The position numbers were made by a program, and so were the translations under genes. From Candidatus Rokubacteria bacterium 13_1_40CM_69_27 (lineage in GTDB: Bacteria > Methylomirabilota > Methylomirabilia > Rokubacteriales > CSP1-6), in contig MNEF01000125.1 in the NCBI GenBank assembly GCA_001917535.1, forward strand, positions 1 to 34,423: DNA of 34,423 bases, given 5' to 3'. Position 1 is the stretch's first letter; the number at the start of each line of letters is the position of its first letter. Positions 16,910 to 24,173 of the stretch are shown one piece after another. Below the pieces are notes generated by a model. It did not search any database, had not been told where the DNA came from, and worked only from the letters and a program-made list of their open reading frames with translations.

Positions 16910-17337
16910 TCGAGACGATCGCGGCCTCGCGCTGTCGGCGGTGTGGCCTGGTGGTGGCTCCCCCCGCCCCTTACTGCCCGTGGCATCCGGTCGCCATGAC
17001 GCCGACCACCGTCGCCGGGGTGGGCGAGATCGTCTCCTTCACGACCCTGCACTCGCCGCCGGAGGGCTTCCGCTCGCCGCTGCAGCTCGCGCTGGTGGCG
17101 CTGGAGGGCGGCGCCCGCTTCCTCTGCCACGGCGCCGAGACCCGCAGTCTCAAGATCGGCTCCCGGGTGGCGATCGAGGCCGTCGACGAGGTCTACTACT
17201 TCGCGCACCTCGGCGCCGTCGATCGCGCGCGCCTGTTCTGGCGGCGCGCCGGCCACGCCGGCGACCGGGTCAACGCCATCACCCGGAGCGTCGTGAAGAA
17301 GCTCTGGAGAGGAGGCTCCGGTGGCGCGAGCGGCTAA
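16906..17337 (+). CDS. DUF35 zinc-ribbon / OB-fold protein
   Basis: 143-aa DUF35 protein: a rubredoxin-like zinc ribbon (CRRCG at residues 10-14 and CPWH near 24-27, i.e. C-x2-C plus C-x2-H) followed by an OB-fold (VAGVGEIVSFTTLH, then LALVALEGGARFLCHG, and GSRVAIE). Such proteins form complexes with thiolase-fold enzymes and are thought to bind the CoA pantetheine or shape the active site. The ATG overlaps the stop of the thiolase-like gene (ATGA, 16906-16909), so the pair is made together. The C-terminal tail FWRRAGHAGDRVNAITRSVV is longer than in minimal members. The CoA-transferase start lies inside its last codons (17 bp overlap). Confidence 0.85.
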   Translation: MIETIAASRCRRCGLVVAPPAPYCPWHPVAMTPTTVAGVGEIVSFTTLHSPPEGFRSPLQLALVALEGGARFLCHGAETRSLKIGSRVAIEAVDEVYYFAHLGAVDRARLFWRRAGHAGDRVNAITRSVVKKLWRGGSGGASG

Positions 17338-18517
17338 GCCCCTGGCCGGTGTCCGGGTGCTCGACCTCACGCGCGTGCTCGCCGGACCCTTCTGCTCGCA
17401 GATCCTGGGCGACCTGGGCGCCGAGGTGATCAAGATCGAGGAGCCCTGCCGCGGCGACGACACGCGCCGCTGGCCGCCGTTCGTCGGCGGCGAGGCGACC
17501 TATTTCATGTCGGTGAACCGCAACAAGCGGAGCGTGACGCTCAACCTCAAGGCGGCCGAGGGCATCGCCATCCTTCGAAAGCTCGCCGCCCGGAGCGACG
17601 TGCTGATCGAGAACTTCCGCCCGGGGACGATGGAGCGGCTCGGGCTCGGCTACCCGGCCCTGGGCAGGCTCAACCGCCGGCTCGTCTACTGCTCGATCTC
17701 CGGCTTCGGCGAGTCGGGTCCCGAGGCGCACCGCGCGGGCTACGACCTGATCGTGCAAGGCGAGTCCGGCATCATGGATCTGACGGGTTTTTCCGACGGC
17801 CCGCCGGTGAAGGTCGGCAACTCCATCGCCGACCTCGTGGCGGGTATGTCGGCGGCTCACGGGATCACCCTGGCGCTGCTGGCCCGGACGAGGACGCGGC
17901 GGGGCCAGAAGGTCGAGATCGCCATGCTCGACGTGATGGCATCGCTGCTGACGTACCAGGCCGGCATCTACTTCGGGACGGGCCAGCGCCCCACCCGCAA
18001 GGGCAACCAGCACCCGTCGATCGTGCCCTACGAGGTCTTCAAGGCCGCCGACGCGTACCTCACCCTGGGCGTCGCCAACAACTCGCTCTGGAAGCAGTGC
18101 TGCGCGGCGCTGGAGCGGCCGGAGCTGGCCGGCGACCCGCGCTTCGCCACGGAGGCCCGGCGGGTCGAGAACCGCGGACAGCTCGTCCCGTTGCTGAACG
18201 AGATCCTCGGGACGCGGAGCGCCGATGAGTGGCTCAAGCGACTGGAGGCGGCCGGCGTCCCTGCCGGGCGCATCAAGACCGTGGCCGAGGTCTGCGAGAG
18301 CGAGCACCTCAAGGCGCGCGGCATGATCGTGCGCCTGCCCCATGCCCGGGCGGGCCACGTCACGGTGATGGGCGTGCCGGTGCGCCTGGGCGCCACCCCG
18401 GGCGCCGTCACCACGCCGCCCCCCCTGCTGGGCGAGCACACCGACCTGGTGCTCAAGCGCGTGCTCGGGATGAAGGCGGCCGAGATCGCGCGGCTGCGCC
18501 GGGCCGGGGTCGTGTAG
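17321..18517 (+). CDS. Class III CoA-transferase (CaiB/BaiF family)
   Basis: 398-aa CoA-transferase of the Frc/CaiB type, moving CoA between carboxylic acids through an enzyme-aspartyl intermediate. N-terminus PLAGVRVLDLTRVLAGPFCS and LGDLGAEVIKIEEP are diagnostic, then NRNKRSVTLNL and IENFRPGTMERLGLGY. The catalytic Asp by alignment is D171 (VGNSIADLVAGM), equivalent to D169 of formyl-CoA transferase. The GTG start follows GAGAGGAGG with good spacing and overlaps the DUF35 gene. With the thiolase-fold pair it suggests activation and cleavage or condensation of an unknown CoA ester. Its 3' end overlaps the convergent aldo/keto reductase by 65 bp. Confidence 0.92.
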   Translation: MARAAKPLAGVRVLDLTRVLAGPFCSQILGDLGAEVIKIEEPCRGDDTRRWPPFVGGEATYFMSVNRNKRSVTLNLKAAEGIAILRKLAARSDVLIENFRPGTMERLGLGYPALGRLNRRLVYCSISGFGESGPEAHRAGYDLIVQGESGIMDLTGFSDGPPVKVGNSIADLVAGMSAAHGITLALLARTRTRRGQKVEIAMLDVMASLLTYQAGIYFGTGQRPTRKGNQHPSIVPYEVFKAADAYLTLGVANNSLWKQCCAALERPELAGDPRFATEARRVENRGQLVPLLNEILGTRSADEWLKRLEAAGVPAGRIKTVAEVCESEHLKARGMIVRLPHARAGHVTVMGVPVRLGATPGAVTTPPPLLGEHTDLVLKRVLGMKAAEIARLRRAGVV

Positions 18518-19337
18518 AGCGGCGCCGACGCGGCGGGGGGAACGCCCGGTCGATGCGGGCGACGTCCTCCGCGCTCAGGGTGAACTCGAGCGCCGCGGCG
18601 TTCTCGCGGAGGTGCTCGGGCCGGCTGGCCTTGGGGATCGTGAAGAGCGCCGGCCGCCGCGTGAGGAAGTTCAGCACGACCTGGCGGGGGGTACGGCCGT
18701 ACTTCTTGGCGATCTGCGCGACGACACCCCGGGCGTAACCGCCCCGGGCCAGCGGCGTGTAGCCGACCACCGCGAACCCCTCGCGCTCACAGTAGGGCAG
18801 GAGCTCTCCCTCGATGCCGCGCGCGCCGAGGTGGTAGAGGACCTGGTTGCACACGAGCGGCTCGCCGGTGAGCGCGGCCTGGGCCGCCTTCAGCTGGGCG
18901 ACGTCGAAGTTGCTCACGCCGAGGAAGCGGACGAGCCCCCTCCCGACCAGGGTCTCCATCGCGCGCATCGTGTCGGCGACGGGATGGCGCTCGCTCCACC
19001 AGTGGATCAGGTAGAGATCGAGGTAGTTGGTCTTGAGACGCCGGAGTGAGGCCTCGCAGGCGCGGAGCGTGCCGTCGTAGGACGCGTGGGACGGCAGCAC
19101 CTTGGTGGTGACGAAGACCTCGGCGCGCCGCCCCGCGATGGCCTCGCCCACGATCTCCTCGGCCTCGCCGTTGCCGTACATCTCGGCCGTATCGATGTGG
19201 GTCAGGCCGAGATCGAGCCCCAGACGGAGTGCGGCGACCTCGTCCTTCCGGGCGCTCCGCCGCTCGCCCATGCCCGAGGTGCCCTGGCCGATGACGGCGA
19301 CGGGGTAGCCGGAGGCGCCGAAGGGGCGGGTGATCAC
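18453..19337 (-). CDS. Aldo/keto reductase
   Basis: 294-aa NADPH-type aldo/keto reductase, a TIM barrel that reduces carbonyls. The catalytic tetrad is present: D49 and Y54 (HIDTAEMYGNGEAEE), K79 (FVTTKVLPSHAS) and H112 (DLYLIHWW). Cofactor-side segments LGVSNFDVAQL and TPLARGGYARG (with the later AIPKASR-like FTIPKASRPEHLREN) are typical. The family-like part ends near RIDRAFPPP; the last ~25 residues are Arg/Pro/Ala-rich and lie antisense over the CoA-transferase 3' end, suggesting loss of an earlier stop. GTG start overlaps the stop of the small membrane protein gene (GTGA, 19334-19337). Substrate unknown. Confidence 0.9.
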   Translation of the reverse strand: MITRPFGASGYPVAVIGQGTSGMGERRSARKDEVAALRLGLDLGLTHIDTAEMYGNGEAEEIVGEAIAGRRAEVFVTTKVLPSHASYDGTLRACEASLRRLKTNYLDLYLIHWWSERHPVADTMRAMETLVGRGLVRFLGVSNFDVAQLKAAQAALTGEPLVCNQVLYHLGARGIEGELLPYCEREGFAVVGYTPLARGGYARGVVAQIAKKYGRTPRQVVLNFLTRRPALFTIPKASRPEHLRENAAALEFTLSAEDVARIDRAFPPPRRRRSTRPRPGAAARSRPPSSRARA

Positions 19338-19549
19338 CGGCGACCGAGGAAAACCAGGACGAGGCCCGCCACGACGGCAGCGCCGCCGACCAGGGGCGGC
19401 AGGGGGATCGTCTTTTCCTCCTTGGCTTCGATCTTGAGCGGTCCCATGTCGACCACGTTCTTTTGCGTGGTGTACGAGACTCCCTGAATCGCCAGCGCAA
19501 TGATCCCGAGGATGATGAGGGCGATGCCTACGAGCGTGACCGGCTTCAT
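19334..19549 (-). CDS. Small two-helix membrane protein (DUF3185-like)
   Basis: 71-aa membrane protein. The ATG at 19549 ([19 protein letters not shown]) follows AGGAGGAGG at good distance; an earlier start has none. There are two hydrophobic segments, about residues 4-22 and 48-68 ([15 protein letters not shown]), joined by a loop with [20 protein letters not shown] and TIPLPP. This pattern is common in small conserved hypothetical proteins of the DUF3185 kind; no function is known. It is coupled to the aldo/keto reductase by a GTGA overlap and is divergent from citramalate synthase. Confidence 0.75.
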   Translation of the reverse strand: MKPVTLVGIALIILGIIALAIQGVSYTTQKNVVDMGPLKIEAKEEKTIPLPPLVGGAAVVAGLVLVFLGRR

Positions 19550-19593
19550 CAGGGAACCTCCTCCTGAACTGGCAGGGCCGTTCCCATCGTACC

Positions 19594-21243
19594 TTGACAC
19601 CCCGTCGGGGGCTATCGCATCATGACTGGACCCCCGCCGGGGCCGGGAGGGACGCCACGCGCCGCCTGATCAAGATCTACGACACCACTCTTCGTGACGG
19701 CACCCAGGGCGAAGGCGTGTCGTTCTCGATGGAGGACAAAGTCCGCCTGGCCACGCGCTTCGACGCCTTCGGTATCCACTACATCGAGGGCGGCTGGCCC
19801 GGCTCGAACCCCAAGGATCTGCGCTTCTTCCGCCGGATGCAGGACGTCGCCCTCAAGCACGCCAAGCTGGCCGCCTTCAGCATGACGCGACGGGCGGGCG
19901 CCAGCGCGGACTCGGACGCCAACATGCGGGCGCTCATCGAGGGGGGCGCTCCGGTGGCGACCATCGTGGGCAAGTCGTGGGACTTTCACGTGACCCACGT
20001 GCTGGAGACCACGCTGCCGGAAAACCTGGCCATGATCGCCGACACGATCGCGTTCCTCCGCTCGCGCGTGGAGGAAGTCATCTACGACGCCGAGCACTTC
20101 TTCGACGGATTCCGCGCCAACCGCGACTACGCGCTGGCCACGCTCCGGGCGGCGGCGGACGGGGGGGCCCACTGGATCGTCTTGTGCGACACCAACGGCG
20201 GGACGCTCCCCGTCGAGCTGGTGGAGATGATCCGCGAGGTGAAGCGGCACATCCGGACGCCGCTGGGCATTCACGCCCACAACGACGCCGAGTGTGCCGT
20301 CGCCAACTCGCTGGCCGCCGTCATGGAGGGCGTCGGCCAGGTGCAGGGCACGATGAACGGCTTCGGCGAGCGGTGCGGCAACGCCAACCTCGTCTCCATC
20401 GTCCCCAGCCTCGTGCTCAAGCTGGGCTTCGACTGCATCCCCGCGCCCAACCTGGGCGAGCTGCGTGATCTCTCGCGCTTCGCCGCCGAGCTGGCCAACC
20501 GCAAGCCCTGGCCGTCCCAGCCCTACGTCGGCGACTCGGCGTTCGCCCACAAGGGGGGCATGCACGTCTCGGCGGTGCTCAAGCACCCGGAGACGTACGA
20601 GCACGTGAACCCGGAGGCGGTGGGCAACCACCGCCGCGTCCTCGTCTCCGAGCTGGCCGGGAAGTCCAATATCCTCTGGAAGGCGCGCGAATACGGCATC
20701 GACATCGACCGGGAGACGCCGGACTCGCGCCGCATCCTCGACCGGCTCAAGGCCCTCGAGGACCAGGGGTTCCAGTTCGAGGGCGCCGAGGCCTCGTTCG
20801 AGCTGCTGATGGAACGGGCCCTCGGCCGCCACACGCCCTACTTCGAGCTCGAAGCCTACCGCGTCATCGTGGAGGAGCAGAACGCCTCGGCGGAGCCCGT
20901 GGCCGAGGCCACGGTGCGGCTGCGGGTCAAGGGCATCCCCGAGCACACGGCGGCATCGGGCAACGGGCCGGTCGACGCGCTGGACCACGCCCTCCGCAAG
21001 GCTCTGGAGGAGTTCTACCCCAAGCTCAAGGAGATGCGCCTGCTCGACTACAAGGTGCGCATCCTCGACGAGTCCAAGGGCACGGCGGCGAAGACCCGGG
21101 TGCTGATCACCTCGGGGGACGGGCGGGAGACGTGGGGCACCGTCGGTGTCGCCGACAACATCATCGAGGCTTCGTGGCAGGCGCTCGTCGACTCGATCGA
21201 GTACAAGCTGCGGGCCGACGAGAGGCGAAGCGGCGCTCGCTGA
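19594..21243 (+). CDS. cimA: (R)-citramalate synthase
   Basis: Condenses pyruvate and acetyl-CoA to (R)-citramalate, the first step of the threonine-independent route to isoleucine. The N-terminal HMGL-type barrel has [18 protein letters not shown] and [13 protein letters not shown], which mark CimA rather than isopropylmalate synthase, then [22 protein letters not shown], and [14 protein letters not shown]. The C-terminal allosteric LeuA-type domain starts near residue 420. The start is uncertain. TTG 19594 gives a 24-residue leader not usual in the family, and its TTGACA may instead be a -35 box. CTG 19666 (giving [12 protein letters not shown]) matches the family N-terminus and overlaps the stop of a 15-codon ORF (ATG 19622, TGA 19667-19669) as CTGA. 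Possible feedback control by isoleucine is inferred from the domain. Confidence 0.92.
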   Translation: MTPRRGLSHHDWTPAGAGRDATRRLIKIYDTTLRDGTQGEGVSFSMEDKVRLATRFDAFGIHYIEGGWPGSNPKDLRFFRRMQDVALKHAKLAAFSMTRRAGASADSDANMRALIEGGAPVATIVGKSWDFHVTHVLETTLPENLAMIADTIAFLRSRVEEVIYDAEHFFDGFRANRDYALATLRAAADGGAHWIVLCDTNGGTLPVELVEMIREVKRHIRTPLGIHAHNDAECAVANSLAAVMEGVGQVQGTMNGFGERCGNANLVSIVPSLVLKLGFDCIPAPNLGELRDLSRFAAELANRKPWPSQPYVGDSAFAHKGGMHVSAVLKHPETYEHVNPEAVGNHRRVLVSELAGKSNILWKAREYGIDIDRETPDSRRILDRLKALEDQGFQFEGAEASFELLMERALGRHTPYFELEAYRVIVEEQNASAEPVAEATVRLRVKGIPEHTAASGNGPVDALDHALRKALEEFYPKLKEMRLLDYKVRILDESKGTAAKTRVLITSGDGRETWGTVGVADNIIEASWQALVDSIEYKLRADERRSGAR

Positions 21244-21253
21244 TTCGGGTGGG

Positions 21254-21619
21254 ATGAGGATCTTCGTCGTCGACGACGAGCCGCCCATTCTGCAGCTCTG
21301 CCGGAAGGTGCTCGCGAGCCGGGGCCACGTGGTGGAGGGCTTCGCGCGCGGCGAGGAGGTGTTGTCGCGGCTGGGGGTGGAGTCGGCCGACCTGCTGGTG
21401 GCCGACTACAAGATGCCCGGCCTCGACGGCCTCGAGCTCGTGCGCCGGGCCCGCGCCCTCCGACCCGAGCTGCGCGTCCTGATGATCACCGGCCACGGCA
21501 CGCGCGTGGTGATTGAGGCGGCCCAGGCGGCCGGCGTCGACGGCATCCTCGTCAAGCCGTTCACCTCCAACGAGCTGGCCGAAGCCGTCTCGACCGCGAC
21601 GACGCCCCGGCCGGCCTGA
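21254..21619 (+). CDS. Single-domain response regulator
   Basis: 121-aa CheY-like receiver domain without output domain. The acidic pocket D7/D8, phospho-acceptor D51 (LVADYKMPGLDG), T79 (MITGHG) and K101 (LVKPFTS) are all present, so it should be phosphorylated by a histidine kinase not in this window. ATG 21254 is chosen because the domain begins MRIFVVDDEPPIL there; an earlier in-frame ATG lies inside cimA. It sits 10 bp after cimA and may be co-transcribed, though no functional link is evident. Output would be by protein contact. Confidence 0.9.
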   Translation: MRIFVVDDEPPILQLCRKVLASRGHVVEGFARGEEVLSRLGVESADLLVADYKMPGLDGLELVRRARALRPELRVLMITGHGTRVVIEAAQAAGVDGILVKPFTSNELAEAVSTATTPRPA

Positions 21620-21682
21620 GCCGGTCGGCCTCTCGCCGTTCACGGATTCCAAGCCCCGGCGGCGCGCCGTCCCGGCGGCGAT

Positions 21683-22144
21683 TCAGATCCCGCGGGTGGT
21701 CCGCCAGGCGCGGATCTGGTCGCCGTGCTCCTTGTAGTGGTGCGCCGAGTTGAGGTCGACGATCTTGTACGCGGTCTTGCCGGGCTGATAGCGCTCGGCC
21801 GAAACCGTGGCCGCCACGTGCATGAAGGACGCGTGCGACTTGTCGAACTCGAGCAGGACGTCGGCCACCTTCGCGTCGCGGGCGGCGGCCGCGAACCCGG
21901 CGTTCCAGGCGTCCACGTCGTCGTACCTCACGCCCTCGGGGATGGGCCGCTCGCCCCGCGCTATGCGCTCGAGCGCCGCGCCCATCTCGCGATGCCAGCC
22001 CGACATGTGGGCGACGATGTCCTTCACGCTCCACGTCCCCAGCCACACTTCGGTCATCTGCTCTTCATTCAGTCCGCGCAGGGCCTCGTGAAATGCCTTG
22101 TGCTCCCGCGCCCCCGCGTTCAGCAGCTCGTCTTTCGCAGTCAC
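21683..22144 (-). CDS. DinB/DfsB-like four-helix protein
   Basis: 153-aa protein with the four-helix pattern of the DinB-like/ClbS (DUF1706) group: GAREHKAFHEALRGLNEEQM, then WSVKDIVAHMSGWHREM, and a C-terminal NSAHHYKEHGDQIRAW. His residues H46, H51, H136 and H140 are placed as in the metal site of DinB-like enzymes, but which bind metal is inference. Members are thiol-dependent transferases or detoxification proteins, often uncharacterised. The GTG at 22144 is preceded by AAGGAGA at good distance. Last gene in a long minus-strand run; 29 bp after the GNAT gene. Confidence 0.75.
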   Translation of the reverse strand: MTAKDELLNAGAREHKAFHEALRGLNEEQMTEVWLGTWSVKDIVAHMSGWHREMGAALERIARGERPIPEGVRYDDVDAWNAGFAAAARDAKVADVLLEFDKSHASFMHVAATVSAERYQPGKTAYKIVDLNSAHHYKEHGDQIRAWRTTRGI

Positions 22145-22173
22145 GGTGCGTCTCCTTCCGCGAATCGTGCGCG

Positions 22174-22596
22174 CTAGGGCGCGAGCCGCTTGTAGAAGAG
22201 CAGCTCGCGATAGCCCTGCGGCAGGTTGTCGATGTAGCCCGAGGGAGAGAAGCCCAGCGCCGTGTGCATCTGGATCGAGACCGCGTTGGTTTCTTCCGTC
22301 GACGAGAAGAGGCGGGGGCTGGGCGACATCTGCTCGACGGCCTTGAAGAGCGCGCGGGCCACGCCCCGCCGGCGAGAGTCCTCGCGGACGCAGACCAGCG
22401 ACACCAGCGTGCACTGAAACCAGTCCGTCCGGTAGGCGAGGACACCGGCCACCGCCTCGTCGGCGTCGGCGATGAGCAGGTGGTGCCGCTCGAGGTGCGA
22501 GCGGACGAACGGTCCGGCGCGCTCGGGACCCAGGACCTCGGCGGCCAGCGTCATGACTGCGGCGAGGTCGGACGGTTGGACGTGCCGGATCACCAT
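22174..22596 (-). CDS. GNAT-family N-acetyltransferase
   Basis: 140-aa GNAT acetyltransferase transferring acetyl from acetyl-CoA to an amine. N-terminus MVIRHVQPSDLAAVM is typical; acetyl-CoA binding motif A lies in LVCVREDSRRRGVARALFKA (about 70-87), and motif B in the TEETNAVSIQMHTALGF segment (about 100-116), with a closing YRELLFYKRL strand. Cytosolic; substrate unknown. ATG 22596 has no ribosome site but a -10-like TACACT 6 nt upstream, suggesting its own leaderless transcript. It lies between the hydrolase and DinB-like genes. Confidence 0.85.
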   Translation of the reverse strand: MVIRHVQPSDLAAVMTLAAEVLGPERAGPFVRSHLERHHLLIADADEAVAGVLAYRTDWFQCTLVSLVCVREDSRRRGVARALFKAVEQMSPSPRLFSSTEETNAVSIQMHTALGFSPSGYIDNLPQGYRELLFYKRLAP

Positions 22597-22602
22597 GACG
22601 CC

Positions 22603-22608
22603 AGTGTA
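22603..22608 (-). promoter_or_regulatory. -10 box of the GNAT gene; probably leaderless
   Basis: TACACT on the minus strand (five of six matches) ends 6 nt before the ATG at 22596, in the 23-bp gap after the hydrolase gene. No ribosome site and no clear -35. Confidence 0.4.
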
Positions 22609-22619
22609 CCGCCCGGCGC

Positions 22620-23453
22620 TCAGCCGCGCAGGAAGGCCAGGACTTCGCGCTTCACGAGGGCGTGGTCGCCGAGCAGGATGGTGTAGTGGTTCGTATCGGG
22701 CACGACCACCAGGCGGCAGCGCGGGATGGCCCGGGCCAGGGCCTCGGCTTCCTCGGGGGTCATCAGACAGTCGTCGGCGCCGAGCAGCGCGTCGGGCGCG
22801 CGCAGGAGCAGCGTCGGCGCCGCGATCGTGTGGTGGAGCGCCCGCAGCGGCGTGCGGGCGAGGCTGGCCACCTCTTCCTCGATCGCGTGGCGGGGCACCT
22901 TGGAGCGGACGCCTCCGCCCGGCCCCGGCTCGACGTCGTAGGTGAAGTAGCGTGTGAGGTGCTCGTTCCAGCGCCCGCCGAACATCGGGAGGTCCCGGAG
23001 CATGCCCAGATAGATCTCCAGCGACGGGAACTCCACGCCGAGCCGGTTGACGGCCGGCGCGATCGAGTCGAACACCTCGGCCCGCACGTCGAGGCCACCG
23101 TCGATCAGGATCAGCTTCTCGACACGCGTCGGATGATGGGCGGCGAACCATACGCCGATGGCGGCGCCGAGGGAGTGGCCCATGACGATCGCGCGCCCGA
23201 GCCCGAAGTGGTCGAGCAGCCCCACCAGGTCGCGCGCGTGCTCGGCCAGGCTGTAGCCCCGGTCGGGCTTGTCGCTGTCGCCGCGACCGCGGAGGTCGTA
23301 GGCGACGAGCCGGAACTCGGGCGTCACCATGTCCGCCAGCGGGTACCAGCACGTGTGATTGGCCGTGAGCCCGTGTACGGCGACGATGGTAGGGCCGGAG
23401 CCGGGCCAGAGCTTGGCGGCCAGGCCGATGCCGTTGGTGGTGGCGCGATCCAT
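22620..23453 (-). CDS. Alpha/beta-hydrolase
   Basis: 277-aa alpha/beta-hydrolase fold enzyme. The oxyanion loop is VAVHGLTANHTCW (24-36), the nucleophile elbow GHSLG with S94, probable acid D221 (LLLRAPDALLG) and catalytic His H256 (VPDTNHYTIL). RLVAYDLRGRGDSDKP (48-63) is a common strand-loop of ester and C-C hydrolases. No signal peptide; cytosolic. Substrate unknown. ATG shares one base with the stop of the RraA-like gene (TGATG at 23451-23455), so the two are coupled; together with the RraA-like aldolase it may serve catabolism of an organic acid, which is inference. Confidence 0.88.
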   Translation of the reverse strand: MDRATTNGIGLAAKLWPGSGPTIVAVHGLTANHTCWYPLADMVTPEFRLVAYDLRGRGDSDKPDRGYSLAEHARDLVGLLDHFGLGRAIVMGHSLGAAIGVWFAAHHPTRVEKLILIDGGLDVRAEVFDSIAPAVNRLGVEFPSLEIYLGMLRDLPMFGGRWNEHLTRYFTYDVEPGPGGGVRSKVPRHAIEEEVASLARTPLRALHHTIAAPTLLLRAPDALLGADDCLMTPEEAEALARAIPRCRLVVVPDTNHYTILLGDHALVKREVLAFLRG

Positions 23454-24130
23454 CAATAGGTGCCCGGCCTCACCCGTTTGTAAAGCTCCTTGAGCTTCTC
23501 GGCCGAGAACTCCTTCGACTGGCAGAGCCCGATGATCTGGCGCTCGTCGGCGTCCACCCTGGCCACCGCCTCGGGGATCTTCTCGGCGATCTCGGGGGGA
23601 ATCGTGACCACGCCGTGCTGATCGGCGTGGACGAGGTCGCCCGGCTTCACCCAGAGCCCGCCCACCTTCACGGGCAGGCCGAAGTCCACCATGTGGACGT
23701 AGGCGTGGGAGACGGAGACATGGGCGGCGGCGAACTGGAAGCCGAGCGCACGCACCTCGTCGAGGTCGCGCACCGAGCCGTCGGTGACGGCTCCGGCGCA
23801 TCCCAGCGCCCTGTGGATGTTCGCCTGCACCTCGCCCCACTGGGCACCCTGGCCGCGCGGGTCGTCGAGGTCGTGGACGACGATGACCCGCGGCGCCGGG
23901 ATCGAGAGCACGTAGTCCCACCAGGCGAAGGTGCTGGCGCGGTGGCCCTGCAGGGGCTGGGGCTCGGCGCGGATCAGCGCGGTGACGGCGTAGCCCACCA
24001 GCGGGCCCAGCTCGGGAAAGAGGCAGCGGACCTCCGAGGATATGAAGCCCTGGTGGCGGGGGCGGACGTTGAACGTCTCGATGGCGTTGGCGACGCTGGG
24101 GCTGGTGACCTTCCGAAGCGCGTCGATCAC
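23453..24130 (-). CDS. RraA-like protein (HMG aldolase / oxaloacetate decarboxylase type)
   Basis: 225-aa protein of the RraA/demethylmenaquinone-methyltransferase-like fold. Catalytic members are class II 4-hydroxy-4-methyl-2-oxoglutarate/4-carboxy-4-hydroxy-2-oxoadipate aldolases that also decarboxylate oxaloacetate; RraA itself inhibits RNase E. The signature GAVTDGSVRD (113-122) contains R121 and D122, which bind substrate and metal in the aldolases, and HGVVTIPPE follows near 187. Retention of these residues favours an enzyme. The GTG start at 24130 has AGGAGG upstream. Coupled to the hydrolase downstream. Exact substrate unknown. Confidence 0.85.
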   Translation of the reverse strand: MIDALRKVTSPSVANAIETFNVRPRHQGFISSEVRCLFPELGPLVGYAVTALIRAEPQPLQGHRASTFAWWDYVLSIPAPRVIVVHDLDDPRGQGAQWGEVQANIHRALGCAGAVTDGSVRDLDEVRALGFQFAAAHVSVSHAYVHMVDFGLPVKVGGLWVKPGDLVHADQHGVVTIPPEIAEKIPEAVARVDADERQIIGLCQSKEFSAEKLKELYKRVRPGTY

Positions 24131-24173
24131 GTCGACCTCCTGTGGTGCGGTTCGAGGGCGGTGAGGCCGGCCG

